From Chitinophagaceae bacterium BSSC1 (GTDB lineage: Bacteria; Bacteroidota; Bacteroidia; Chitinophagales; Chitinophagaceae), in the NCBI GenBank assembly GCA_002256435.1, contig NKJC01000001.1, positions 1,612,001 to 1,676,000 of the forward strand: a DNA stretch of 64,000 nt, in the 5' to 3' direction. The number at the start of each line of letters is the position of its first letter. Positions within the stretch are counted from its first letter, which is position 1. A model generated the notes under the pieces. It had not been told where the DNA came from and did not search any database. It saw only the letters and a program-made list of their open reading frames with translations. This document shows positions 45,033-53,850 of this stretch, piece after piece. The translations under genes and the position numbers were made by a program.

Positions 45033-45674
45033 TTAAATCTGGTTCTCTACAATAAATTTCATCAAAGCGCCAGGAGAATTGAGCTTCAATTTCTGCATAA
45101 TATTTTTGCGATGTGTTTCAACGGTGTACACGCTCAAATGCAGTGTTTGCGCCATTTCCTGATTGGTAAGGCCTTGTTTAATGTATTGGATAATCTCGCG
45201 CTCGCGCTTGGTTAAATTGAATTGCTGTATAAAGCTATCATTGAAATCACTGGTTTCAGCGTCTCCATGATTTGGTGTAGAAAAATTTGCACCAGAATAT
45301 ACCATGCGAATGGTTTGAATCAATTCTTCTTTCTGACTACTCTTTAATAAATAGCCATTAGCGCCTTTTGCTTTTGCTTCTTTGATAATGGCATCATCAA
45401 AATATCCAGAGAGCATCACAATCTTAATATTGGGATAAGATTGCTTAATGTACTTGATGGTTTCAAGCCCATTCATCTTAGGCATATTAATATCAAGTAA
45501 GATTAAATCTGGTTTGTAAAGAGGAAGCATATCTAATACTTCTCTACCATTATTGGCAATACCACACAAATCAAAATCGGTTTCCCTTTTGAGCATGAGC
45601 GTGAGTCCTTCAATGAATAAAGGATGATCATCCGCGAGCATTATTTTGATAATTGTTTTTTCTTCGGTTCCCAT
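45033..45674 (-). CDS. NarL/LuxR-family response regulator (orphan)
   Basis: A 213-residue two-domain response regulator. The receiver has the acidic pair Asp15-Asp16 (IMLADDHPLFIEGL), the phospho-acceptor Asp61 in PDLILLDINMPKMNGLE, and Lys111 in GYLLKSS. The DNA-binding domain is a GerE/LuxR helix-turn-helix: FNLTKREREIIQYIKQGLTN followed by QEMAQTLHLSVYTVETHRKN and a dimer helix IMQKLKL. No histidine kinase gene is adjacent, so its sensor is encoded elsewhere. It is divergent from the DUF4114/T9SS gene, and inverted TGTAG/CTACA repeats lie in the shared upstream region (45933-45968), a reasonable target for a LuxR-type dimer. This link is positional. Confidence 0.94.
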   Translation of the reverse strand: MGTEEKTIIKIMLADDHPLFIEGLTLMLKRETDFDLCGIANNGREVLDMLPLYKPDLILLDINMPKMNGLETIKYIKQSYPNIKIVMLSGYFDDAIIKEAKAKGANGYLLKSSQKEELIQTIRMVYSGANFSTPNHGDAETSDFNDSFIQQFNLTKREREIIQYIKQGLTNQEMAQTLHLSVYTVETHRKNIMQKLKLNSPGALMKFIVENQI

Positions 45675-46059
45675 GGTAAAGCAATACTGCCGTTTTAGAA
45701 CTTAATAAATATACAAAGAACTTGGTATATAGTGAAAATATCTATATAAACTAATGGTTTTGAATGATTTTCTGCCCAATTTATTGCATTTTAAAAACAT
45801 AATGAAAACACAAAATCTGCTTGTTTTCTCATAAATACAAACACGCTGGTATTTCCCACAACTTGTCAAGGGTCTAGTTTTGACTTATCAATGAATTAAT
45901 AGTCACCAGGCAATAAAAACTTTTAAATCCTGTGTAGGATATCCCCTACAGAAATTCTGTAGCTACACTTACAACCCCGGCCTAATCCCATCCGGAGCTT
46001 TGTAAAAGATTTAAAAGCATTGTTCATGGAACTAGCAATTCCACCCTTAACCGCTTTAC
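45675..46059. other. Divergent intergenic region with repeat cluster
   Basis: This 385-base AT-rich gap separates the response-regulator gene (-) from the DUF4114 gene (+). Apart from the TGTAG/CTACA cluster at 45933-45968 I see no gene, RNA or terminator in it. Its length and layout fit a regulatory region serving both genes. Confidence 0.7.
45933..45968. promoter_or_regulatory. Cluster of TGTAG/CTACA inverted half-sites
   Basis: Four half-sites: TGTAG (45933-45937), CTACA (45946-45950) eight bases later, TGTAG (45958-45962) and an abutting CTACA (45963-45967). They make an 18-bp dyad TGTAG-N8-CTACA, a CTACAG-N5-CTGTAG dyad and a perfect 10-bp palindrome. The site lies 92 bases before the DUF4114 ATG. 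A similar cluster occurs at 58328-58369. LuxR/GerE-type regulators bind dyads of this size; the neighbouring response regulator is the candidate, unproven. Confidence 0.55.
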
Positions 46060-48564
46060 ATGAAAAAATTTTTACTCAGCATGGCTGCTGTTATTTCTAT
46101 GTCTTTATGCGTGAATTCTGGCTCTGCCCAGTACCAAGCAATAGGAACATTTAACAGCTTTGGCACACCTACTTATCTACTCAATAAACCTGATGTTGTC
46201 AGTGTTTCTTGTAGAAATGACATTGCCGCTACGCTTCCTGAGCGCCGCAATATTCCCATTTACAATCCTAGGTTAATTGCAGCAGGTAGACCTGAAACCA
46301 TTGCTTTAACCGTTACTTCTGATGTGTGGATCAGCTTTGTAGATGAAGGCGCAGAATACAGAGATATATTGGGTTATTATACCTTCCCTACCAATGCAGC
46401 ATTGGGTACTGCTCCAACACCTTCTCAAGTACGCATTATTTTCCCAAACGCCAGTAAAGCTGGATATGGTGGAGAACTGAATGCAGGTGATAAAGTATAC
46501 TTGGGAAATTTTCAGGCTAATACAAGTATTGGTTTTGTTTTGTTGGCACATGGTTGGGACGAATCTAATAGCACCATTACAGAAGGTAAATGGCGCATTT
46601 ATTCTGATAGCCGTTTTAATCCTGAGGCTGACGCCAATTTGCGCAGACATACTGTGATGTTGAATGACACAACTAGTAATCGCATTTTGGTTGGTGTTGA
46701 AGATATTAGACGAGATGGCTATGACAGTGATGAAGACTTTAATGACTTATTGTTTTTTGCTACCATTAGCAATCCAACTGCTATCAAAAATTTAGATAGT
46801 ATTCCAATTCTTACCAAAGACGGTTCCATTTCTTTTTCTGGTAATACAGGTGGATTAGAAAGTAAGAGCTTGGGCGATGCGGTGGCTAAAAGAATGTTTA
46901 ACCACGCGGTAACCAGTACACAGGGTCCATTGGATTATGACAAATTACCTAAACTGCAACAAACCTCTATTAGAAATGCAGCAATGGGTGTAAATACCAA
47001 TAGCAGTCTTTCTTTAAGCGATATCATGCCAACCAAAATGTTGGATAGTGGTTACACAGCATATGTGAGTACTGCAACTGATATTACTAGTATTACCAAT
47101 GCAGTTGAAGTGCGTTCTGTAGACTTTACCATTAATAAAGAATGTAGAGCGGTAGCATTTGCTACCAAGACTATTGCAGTCATGTATGATCACACCAAAC
47201 CCGTTTGTGACCGTTTAAAAGGAGCGGAATTATTGGGCATGGATAATTTCCAAATCAATAACCTGAATTTTGTTCGCTATACCTTAAAACAACCTAAGGG
47301 TAATATTGAATACGCTATTAGCTTTACCATTGGAAAGAAAAAAGGTAGAGATAGTTTCTCTTTCCAGTCTCAGTGGTTAAACCAAAATTATCAGGCAGAA
47401 GATACTTTGTATAATTACCAAGTTTGGGGTGCTGCTCCTTACTATTGCATAGACATGACTTTGGAAATTCTTTCCAGGTTAAAAGGCATCATGCCCGTAA
47501 ATACTTTAAAAGCTACTGAAGCCTTACCTAAAACTTATATAGTTTCTGGTAAAAGAGAAGGAGCCAATTTGCAACTAGCATTAAATAATAACAATGGTGC
47601 TGGAACAGGTTATGTGCAGATAGAAGAAAAGGCCAACGAGAATAGCACCGTAACTACCAAGAGAAATGTACCAGTTAGTTTGAGCGCAAACGGCAAGTCT
47701 TTATTAAGTATCCCAGTAAGTGATGCATATGAAGCCACATTGAGTTTGTATCTCAATAATCAGTTACAAGACGTGGTATTTATGGCCGATGGTAGCTGGA
47801 ATGTTGACTATAACAAATCTAGCACCGTACTCAAACAGTTCACCGTAAGCAATGACGCTGCAGCAGCAACTGTAAAACCAACTGAACTTCCCCTATTTAG
47901 AAATGTACAAATGAGTGCTACCAGTAGTGATTTTGTTTCTGTATATAAATTGCTAAAAGGTGGTGGAGCAGAACTTGATTTGACTGGTTACAAAACCTTG
48001 AATTTTAAAGCTGCTGCCAGTGGTGCTAACCTGCGGATTACTTTAGTGAAAAATAGTATCAGCAATTGGAATGAGCAATATACTTACTACCTACCTATGA
48101 CAGAAGCGGGTAAAGAGTATAGCATTAAACTAGATGATTTTAAATCTAGTGCCAACCAATCTATGTTCTATGCTAATGACTTAACTACTGCAGTATTTGC
48201 TTTTGAAGTAGGAACTGGAAAGTCAACCAATATCTCGGTTGATTTGAGTAAGGTAGTGTTTAGTAAAGATCAAGTGGTACTAGCAGCTGCTACCATTGAA
48301 ACAAAGGATGTGCAATTGTATCCTAACCCTTCAAAAGGTAGATTCAATGCCAGTTTCAAAACTGACAAAGCACAATCTGTTACCATTAAAATGTTTGATG
48401 CTGCTACTGGTAGACCCATGTATAGCAAACAAGTTCAAACAGTAAAAGGAGACAATACAGTTCCGGTTGAAATTAACCAGACTATTAATACAAATGCATA
48501 TATCCTAAGTATTGAAGGGGAGGGTGTGAAATACCTACCTAAGAAAATGCTTGTGCAGCAATAA
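46060..48564 (+). CDS. Large secreted DUF4114 protein with T9SS C-terminal domain
   Basis: An 834-residue exported protein. After the signal peptide (MKKFLLSMAAVISMSLCVNS, cleavage near GSAQ) comes a DUF4114-like domain at about residues 95-245. It is marked by VWISFVDEGAEYRDILGYYT, IIFPNASKAGYGGELNAGDK and VGVEDIRRDGYDSDEDFNDL, an acidic loop likely to bind calcium. The middle part (about 250-740) is beta-rich and unrecognised. The last 85 residues (VQLYPNPSKGRFNASFKTDK onward, ending in YILSIEGEGVKYLPKKML) are a type A T9SS sorting domain, so the protein should be exported by the type IX system and attached to the surface or released. It is divergent from the response regulator and ends at tandem terminators. 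Function is unknown; adhesion or matrix structure is a guess. Confidence 0.86.
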   Translation: MKKFLLSMAAVISMSLCVNSGSAQYQAIGTFNSFGTPTYLLNKPDVVSVSCRNDIAATLPERRNIPIYNPRLIAAGRPETIALTVTSDVWISFVDEGAEYRDILGYYTFPTNAALGTAPTPSQVRIIFPNASKAGYGGELNAGDKVYLGNFQANTSIGFVLLAHGWDESNSTITEGKWRIYSDSRFNPEADANLRRHTVMLNDTTSNRILVGVEDIRRDGYDSDEDFNDLLFFATISNPTAIKNLDSIPILTKDGSISFSGNTGGLESKSLGDAVAKRMFNHAVTSTQGPLDYDKLPKLQQTSIRNAAMGVNTNSSLSLSDIMPTKMLDSGYTAYVSTATDITSITNAVEVRSVDFTINKECRAVAFATKTIAVMYDHTKPVCDRLKGAELLGMDNFQINNLNFVRYTLKQPKGNIEYAISFTIGKKKGRDSFSFQSQWLNQNYQAEDTLYNYQVWGAAPYYCIDMTLEILSRLKGIMPVNTLKATEALPKTYIVSGKREGANLQLALNNNNGAGTGYVQIEEKANENSTVTTKRNVPVSLSANGKSLLSIPVSDAYEATLSLYLNNQLQDVVFMADGSWNVDYNKSSTVLKQFTVSNDAAAATVKPTELPLFRNVQMSATSSDFVSVYKLLKGGGAELDLTGYKTLNFKAAASGANLRITLVKNSISNWNEQYTYYLPMTEAGKEYSIKLDDFKSSANQSMFYANDLTTAVFAFEVGTGKSTNISVDLSKVVFSKDQVVLAAATIETKDVQLYPNPSKGRFNASFKTDKAQSVTIKMFDAATGRPMYSKQVQTVKGDNTVPVEINQTINTNAYILSIEGEGVKYLPKKMLVQQ

Positions 48565-48572
48565 GAATTTTT

Positions 48573-48623
48573 TTGGTTAAGGGTTGAGTAGTGGGGCGGG
48601 ATCCCTACTACTCTTTTAACCAA
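48573..48623 (+). terminator. Tandem hairpin terminator, copy 1
   Basis: GAGTAGT (48586-48592) pairs with ACTACTC (48607-48613) and the stem extends inward by four pairs. Outside it, TTGGTTAA pairs with TTAACCAA. The downstream T tract is interrupted (TTTT then AACC). Confidence 0.7.
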
Positions 48624-48637
48624 TACCGCTTTTTTTT

Positions 48638-48684
48638 GGTTAAGGGTTGAGTAGTGGGACGGGATTCCTACTACTCTTTTTTTT
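48638..48684 (+). terminator. Tandem hairpin terminator, copy 2
   Basis: A near-exact repeat of copy 1 with a 63-base period. The inner pair G-C of copy 1 (48596/48603) is A-T here (48659/48666), so both partners changed together. An uninterrupted run of eight T follows on the + strand, making this the stronger terminator. It abuts the stop codon of the convergent glycosyltransferase gene. Confidence 0.8.
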
Positions 48685-49681
48685 AGTGCCTTTTGTAGCG
48701 AAGTAATATTTTGGCATACATTTTTAATGCCTGTTTTAATGAAATCCTATTCAAGTGCAATCGCAAAGCACCATTGGCCTGAATCAGTGCCACCCTGCGT
48801 AAGTGATAATCATGATAAATCTTGTGTGCAATATTGGCATAGTAGATAGAAAAATTTCTTCTTGCCAAATTACTCACCTGTCTTCTTTCTTCAGTTGGAA
48901 AGTGCTTTACGTTTATGCTGATCACTTTTTCAATATCCCGAATATTTTGACCAGAACGCATGCTATGATAAGACACATTAAAAGGGTGTACCCTGTATCT
49001 GGCCAGTACTTCCGGTAAATAAGCAACTGGATAATTGGCGGCAATCCTAACCCACATTTCCCAATCCTCTCCATAATGAACGGCATAGAATCCTCCCAAT
49101 GCCTCATAAGTAGTTCTTCTAACTACTACTGCGGGTACTTGTAATAATTGGTTTCTACCAATTCTGTCTAACCAGTTTTCTAAAATGCCCCGCTTATTGT
49201 CAATGGGGTGATTATCCCAGATTTTATTGCTATCGGCATCAACATATTGGTATTCTGTAATGGCTGCCCCAGCTTCTGGATAGTCGTCAAGTAATTGCCC
49301 CATCTTACTATAAAACCCATTGGCCACATAATCGTCTCCGTGTAACAAATGAATCAAATGACCTTTGGAACGGTTGAGCGCTGTTTCAAAATTGCGCAAA
49401 CTACCCTTGTTTTCTGGTTGTTTATAATACCCAATTCTACCTTTTCCTACGTGCTTCACCAATGCTTCAACGTCTCCGTCCGTACTGGCATCATCCACTA
49501 CTTCAATTTGCATATATGCTTCTCCAGGGTCCTGAGCTAAAACAGAAAGCAGGTTTTGTTCCAAACAATTGTAACAATTATAAACAGGAATCATCACAGA
49601 CCATTTGGGTCTATGCGTCTGGGCAGGCAGGGCTGCAATAACAGGAGGCGAGGAAGGTGTTCTTTGAATGGGATTATCCAA
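48683..49681 (-). CDS. GT2-family glycosyltransferase
   Basis: A 332-residue cytoplasmic or membrane-associated family 2 glycosyltransferase that transfers a sugar from a nucleotide donor. The GT-A fold is shown by WSVMIPVYNCYNCLEQNLLS, the IEVVDDASTDGDVEALVK segment, HLIHLLHGDDYVANGFYSKM with the donor-binding DD motif (about residues 115-125) and EDWEMWVRIAANYPVAYLPE with the catalytic ED. The N-terminus (NPIQRTPSSPPVIAALPAQT) is low-complexity and not conserved. Its stop codon lies next to the tandem terminators. It is the last gene of the - strand polysaccharide cluster, four bases after the two-domain glycosyltransferase. Donor and acceptor are unknown. Confidence 0.9.
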   Translation of the reverse strand: MDNPIQRTPSSPPVIAALPAQTHRPKWSVMIPVYNCYNCLEQNLLSVLAQDPGEAYMQIEVVDDASTDGDVEALVKHVGKGRIGYYKQPENKGSLRNFETALNRSKGHLIHLLHGDDYVANGFYSKMGQLLDDYPEAGAAITEYQYVDADSNKIWDNHPIDNKRGILENWLDRIGRNQLLQVPAVVVRRTTYEALGGFYAVHYGEDWEMWVRIAANYPVAYLPEVLARYRVHPFNVSYHSMRSGQNIRDIEKVISINVKHFPTEERRQVSNLARRNFSIYYANIAHKIYHDYHLRRVALIQANGALRLHLNRISLKQALKMYAKILLRYKRH

Positions 49682-49685
49682 ACTA

Positions 49686-51689
49686 TTAGGGGTTGTTTTG
49701 ATAATGGATTTTCCAATTTGCCAGACCTGTTGCTAAAGCAGCTTTTTCTGCCTCATTTTGGGTCTGACCCAATTGTTGTTCAAGCACTAAAATAGCTGCT
49801 TTTAACATTCTTTCCTGATTGGCAGACATGTTTTTTTTATGGATGCGGTAAACAGCAATAAATTCTCTGTGCGAAAACACGGGTAAATGCCGGGCAATTT
49901 GCAGATTAAGCTCATAGTCTTCACAAGCTTCCAACTGGGTATTAAAATGAAAATGGAAGAAGAGTTCCCTTCTGTACATGACAGTAGCTTCCATGGCAAT
50001 ATAGTTACCTTGTAAGAGGGACAAATAATTGTCTTCAAACTTATAGGGAGCTTCTGGATGGGGAATAAAATTTCCTCCATCATCTATTCGCAAATGCGCT
50101 CCTGATACAAAAGCTGCAAGTGGTTTGGCCGCAAATTGTTGCAGGTTCTGTTCTAAAGCATCGGGTAATAAATAATCGTCCGCGTCTAGAAATACCAAGA
50201 ACTGCCCTTTGGCCGCAACCGTTCCAATATTCCTTGCCCAGGACAAACCTACTCTCTTAGTTCTAAAGGAACTGACCAAGGGATATTTTGCAAGCAATTC
50301 CTGTGTCTGGTCTGTAGAACCATCGTCAATGACAATAATTTCTTTAGCAACATGGGTTTGTTGCAAGACAGAGTTAATGGCTTGTTCCAGATAATGCCCA
50401 TAATTATAAGAAGTGATAATCACGGATACCAAGCTATTGGAACTTATTTCAACGGGCGTATAAAGAATTGGAGCTATTTGCAATTCAGCAATTCTTGGTT
50501 GCAGTTTTACCTTTTGATAGTATCGCCAACCGGCAATACAGCCCCTGATTTCAGTGAGAATACTACCAAAATTTTCTTTGTATCCATGTTTGATCCGCTC
50601 TTTGATTCTTGACCAATAGTATTCAGGCAGATAGGTATACAGTCTTTTTAAATTACCCTCATGACCCCATTGCTCATGCTGAATTAAAAGGCTGCTAGTA
50701 TTGCCCCGCATATAATGATAGAGCTGGTTGCTCAATGCTTTCTTTTCTTTTCTATGTTGGTGATAAGCCACGGCCATGGGCTGATACACACAGTTCCAGC
50801 CACTGGCCAAAATCCTATACCAAATTTCTGAATCACCACTACAGCCTGCAGCACCTACGTCTAGTCTTTCATCAAAAAAGCCTACCAACTCAAAAGCGGC
50901 TTTTCTAAATGCCATATTGGCTCCAGCACCAATATCCCAAACGGGCACACCATGGGGTAACATCACTTCAAAATAGGCTTTGTCAAAAACCTTTTTTTGG
51001 TAACCCCTGTTAAATCCCCAATAGCGTTCAAAGATATACTGCGTGCGGGTTTCTAAGGATTGCGGAATCACCAAACCGGTAACAGCCATGGTCATAGGAT
51101 CATCAAAAGCATGGCGAATGCTATCTACCCAATCAGTAGCTACTTGTACGTCATCATCTGTGTAAGCAATGATTTGATTACTTGCTGCTTTTGCTCCTGT
51201 ATTCCTAGCAATGTCTAAACCCTTTCTAGGTTCCAGTACATATGTTACATTACTGTATTGCGCTACAAGTGAAGCTGTGCTATTGTTATCAGGGGCATTG
51301 TCTACTACAATAATCTCATCTCTTTCTTGAATAGACAATAGCAATTGATCCAAACATTTTTTGAGATCATCCCTTCTGTTTCTGGTACATATCACTACCG
51401 ATACGCTTTGCTCTTGACCTTCACTCAATAAAGGAGTCAAACTTTGAATAGCAGCAATTAATTCTTCCCAATTAGCAATACCCTCAATATTCCATCCCTG
51501 TGCTTTTGAACAAGCAGCTAGTACCTGAGTTTGAAAATTGGCTTGGGTGCAGTTTTTTTCTACCCATACATGCGCCAAAGCCCTTTGATGCCACCAGAAA
51601 AAATAGAGCGCAGGGGTAGTGCATGTAGGCCAATTTTCCAATTGATTCAACCGTATATGTACTACCTGATATGGGCTATAACGGCTCAT
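49686..51689 (-). CDS. Two-domain GT2 glycosyltransferase
   Basis: A 667-residue protein with two family 2 glycosyltransferase domains in one chain. After about 90 residues with an unusual Trp-rich start (TCTTPALYFFWWHQRALAHV), domain 1 starts SVSVVICTRNRRDDLKKCLD. It has DEIIVVDNAPDNNS, IAYTDDDVQVATDWVDS and the GDSEIWYRILASGWNCVYQP end motif (residues about 95-325). Domain 2 starts SVIITSYNYGHYLEQAINSV and has KEIIVIDDGSTDQTQELLAK, FLVFLDADDYLLPDALEQNL and the CEDYELNLQIARHLPVFSHR segment (about 420-630). It overlaps the Wzt-type ABC ATPase by four bases (ATGA), so the two are translationally coupled. It probably builds two linkages or one repeat unit of a surface glycan. Confidence 0.9.
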   Translation of the reverse strand: MSRYSPYQVVHIRLNQLENWPTCTTPALYFFWWHQRALAHVWVEKNCTQANFQTQVLAACSKAQGWNIEGIANWEELIAAIQSLTPLLSEGQEQSVSVVICTRNRRDDLKKCLDQLLLSIQERDEIIVVDNAPDNNSTASLVAQYSNVTYVLEPRKGLDIARNTGAKAASNQIIAYTDDDVQVATDWVDSIRHAFDDPMTMAVTGLVIPQSLETRTQYIFERYWGFNRGYQKKVFDKAYFEVMLPHGVPVWDIGAGANMAFRKAAFELVGFFDERLDVGAAGCSGDSEIWYRILASGWNCVYQPMAVAYHQHRKEKKALSNQLYHYMRGNTSSLLIQHEQWGHEGNLKRLYTYLPEYYWSRIKERIKHGYKENFGSILTEIRGCIAGWRYYQKVKLQPRIAELQIAPILYTPVEISSNSLVSVIITSYNYGHYLEQAINSVLQQTHVAKEIIVIDDGSTDQTQELLAKYPLVSSFRTKRVGLSWARNIGTVAAKGQFLVFLDADDYLLPDALEQNLQQFAAKPLAAFVSGAHLRIDDGGNFIPHPEAPYKFEDNYLSLLQGNYIAMEATVMYRRELFFHFHFNTQLEACEDYELNLQIARHLPVFSHREFIAVYRIHKKNMSANQERMLKAAILVLEQQLGQTQNEAEKAALATGLANWKIHYQNNP

Positions 51690-52960
51690 GGGGCATCAAA
51701 ACTTACTTGGGATAATTCAACAGGAAAATCTGGTCTAACCGCTCCGTCCCATTTACCATAAGGTCTTTTTGCGTTGCGATAGTCTACCACGTCAAATGCA
51801 ACGCTAGCGGTAAATTCATACATAGTATCCTGTTCCCTATTTAGAAAATGCATAGAAACATAATAGTATCCATTATTCAAAAATGTCCCTGGAATTCTAC
51901 ATTTGCCTTCTACCAATCCCTTCTCTACTTTCAATACTTCTGAACACAATTCAAAAATGCATTCACCTGTTAATTGGTAAAATCCAATTAATATTTGTGT
52001 GTTTTCTGGATACTGCCCCATGAACCAAAAACTAAATTCAAAATCCAAGGGTGTTCTGGTATCTATATAACTAATCTGTGTATTGAATTGAGGGTTAATA
52101 GATACTTGCTTTATGCGAATCCATTCATTGCCTGGAGCTGATTCCGGGTTGGGATAATACTGTGAGAGGGTTTCTACTTTTTCACGCGATAGGTATTTGT
52201 TGATCACCGTATCAGCAGGTCCTTCTTCAACCAATCTCCCTTTTTCTAACCAGATGGCTTTGTTGCAAAGGTTGCGCAAAGCCTGCATATGGTGACTTAC
52301 AAAAATGACAGTCTTTCCAGATTCTGAAGAAAGGGACTTCATTTTTTTCAAACACTTTCTTTGAAAGTCTACATCGCCTACGGCTAATACCTCATCAATG
52401 ATTAAAATATCGGTTTGTAAATGGGCGGCCACAGAAAAAGCCAGACGAACATACATACCACTGGAATATCTTTTAACCGGGGTATCAATAAAACGTTCAA
52501 TGCCTGAAAAATCAACTATCTCGTCAAACTTGGCCAGAACTTCTTTTTTCTGCATGCCTAGAATCTGTCCATTCAATAATACATTCTCTCTTCCAGTTAA
52601 TTCAGGATGAAAACCAGTTCCCACTTCTAATAAACTTGCAATCCTACCTCTGCCATGTATGGTACCGCTGGTTGGTAAACTAATCCTACTAATGATTTTT
52701 AAAAGGGTAGATTTTCCAGAACCATTATTTCCTACAATACCAAAACTATCACCTTCATGAATCTTAAAATCTAGGTTGCGTAGTGCCCAGATATAGTCCC
52801 TATTTGCTTCATCATAAGCTTCGGGATCTGGTGCTTCTTTTTTGTGCAAGACCTGTTTGTTCCACCATGTTTGCAAGTCTTTCTTCAAAGCACCACTACC
52901 CATCACACCCAATTGGTATTGCTTTGAAATTTGATCAATATGTAAGACGGGCTTGCTCAT
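51686..52960 (-). CDS. Polysaccharide ABC exporter ATPase (Wzt-like)
   Basis: The nucleotide-binding subunit of a polysaccharide or O-antigen ABC exporter, 424 residues. The ATPase domain covers residues about 1-245: Walker A GIVGNNGSGKSTLLKII, then GIERFIDTPVKRYSSGMYVR with the signature, DILIIDEVLAVGDVDFQRKC as Walker B and IFVSHHMQALRNLCNKAIWL with the switch His. The C-terminal 150 residues form a Wzt_C-like beta-sandwich (DFEFSFWFMGQYPENTQILI and on), which in known exporters recognises the finished glycan's terminal modification. It lies between the permease gene (one base away) and the glycosyltransferase gene (four-base overlap). An N-terminal extension before Walker A (about 60 residues including an unusual charged stretch) is normal for the subfamily. 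Confidence 0.92.
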   Translation of the reverse strand: MSKPVLHIDQISKQYQLGVMGSGALKKDLQTWWNKQVLHKKEAPDPEAYDEANRDYIWALRNLDFKIHEGDSFGIVGNNGSGKSTLLKIISRISLPTSGTIHGRGRIASLLEVGTGFHPELTGRENVLLNGQILGMQKKEVLAKFDEIVDFSGIERFIDTPVKRYSSGMYVRLAFSVAAHLQTDILIIDEVLAVGDVDFQRKCLKKMKSLSSESGKTVIFVSHHMQALRNLCNKAIWLEKGRLVEEGPADTVINKYLSREKVETLSQYYPNPESAPGNEWIRIKQVSINPQFNTQISYIDTRTPLDFEFSFWFMGQYPENTQILIGFYQLTGECIFELCSEVLKVEKGLVEGKCRIPGTFLNNGYYYVSMHFLNREQDTMYEFTASVAFDVVDYRNAKRPYGKWDGAVRPDFPVELSQVSFDAP

Positions 52961-52961
52961 A

Positions 52962-53804
52962 TTAAATGGTATCCATCACTTTAATTTCACGAAATTTAAA
53001 TAGTGTGAGGCCAATGAAAAACACCAATAAGGAACTTGCCATACCTGTAAAAATATAAATGCTATCTACGCTACCACCATGCAGAAAACCCAATCGGAAT
53101 GTTTCTATTACTGGAGTCAGTGGGTTACACCAAAACAGCACTTTGTATTTTTCTGGTACAATGGAAGCGGGATATACCACAGGTGTTACAAACATGAACA
53201 AGCGCAGCATAAAATTCATTAATTGCTCTAAGTCTCTATACTTAGCCATGAATACGGCTACAATCATCCCTAATCCCAAACCTAATAAGGCAGTAAAGAA
53301 AAGCATGAAGGGCATGAGCCAAATATAACTGGAGGGGTGTACTGCGTCGTCAAAAATCCAGTAGTTCACGTAGATGATCAAGAAAAGAATAAACTGAATT
53401 CCTGTTCGCACGGAATGCGTAATGACCATACTTAATGGTACAATCAATCTTGGAAAATAGACTTTATTGAAAATATGCGCATTGTGTAAAAAGGAATACA
53501 TGGTGCTGGTAAAGCAATCAGAGAAATAACCCCAGAGCAAGGCTCCAGACATATAAAACAATAAGGGTGGGGCACCGTCTGTAGAGACTTTGACAATTTT
53601 AGAAAAGACCAAAAAATAAAATAAGGTGGTGAGCAAGGGTTGTATCACCAACCAGAAAACACCCATAATGGTTTGTTGGTAACCAGCAGTGAGCTCTTTT
53701 CTAACAAAGGATTGCAGCAAACCGCGGCATCGCCAAAGCTCCACCAAACCGTATTGGAACCATTTTTTTTCTGCCTGCAATTCCCATTCCCATTCATTAG
53801 CCAT
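52962..53804 (-). CDS. Polysaccharide ABC exporter permease (Wzm-like)
   Basis: The six-helix inner-membrane subunit of the ABC exporter, 280 residues. ELWRCRGLLQSFVRKELTAG at residues about 22-41 is the conserved cytoplasmic entry helix. FWLVIQPLLTTLFYFLVFSK is TM1 and the FMLRLFMFVTPVVYPASIVP helix ends with the typical PVVYP. Further helices include IFTGMASSLLVFFIGLTLFK near the C-terminus. The product pairs with the adjacent ATPase. It is 46 bases downstream of the DUF5009 acyltransferase gene on the same strand. The N-terminal 20 residues (MANEWEWELQAEKKWFQYGL) are Trp and Glu rich and may be a cytoplasmic tail. No Wzx flippase or Wzy polymerase is visible in the window, consistent with ABC-dependent export. 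Confidence 0.92.
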   Translation of the reverse strand: MANEWEWELQAEKKWFQYGLVELWRCRGLLQSFVRKELTAGYQQTIMGVFWLVIQPLLTTLFYFLVFSKIVKVSTDGAPPLLFYMSGALLWGYFSDCFTSTMYSFLHNAHIFNKVYFPRLIVPLSMVITHSVRTGIQFILFLIIYVNYWIFDDAVHPSSYIWLMPFMLFFTALLGLGLGMIVAVFMAKYRDLEQLMNFMLRLFMFVTPVVYPASIVPEKYKVLFWCNPLTPVIETFRLGFLHGGSVDSIYIFTGMASSLLVFFIGLTLFKFREIKVMDTI

Positions 53805-53850
53805 GTAGGAGCATTGTATTACAAATTAATGCATTATTGTTCAGTCTTGT

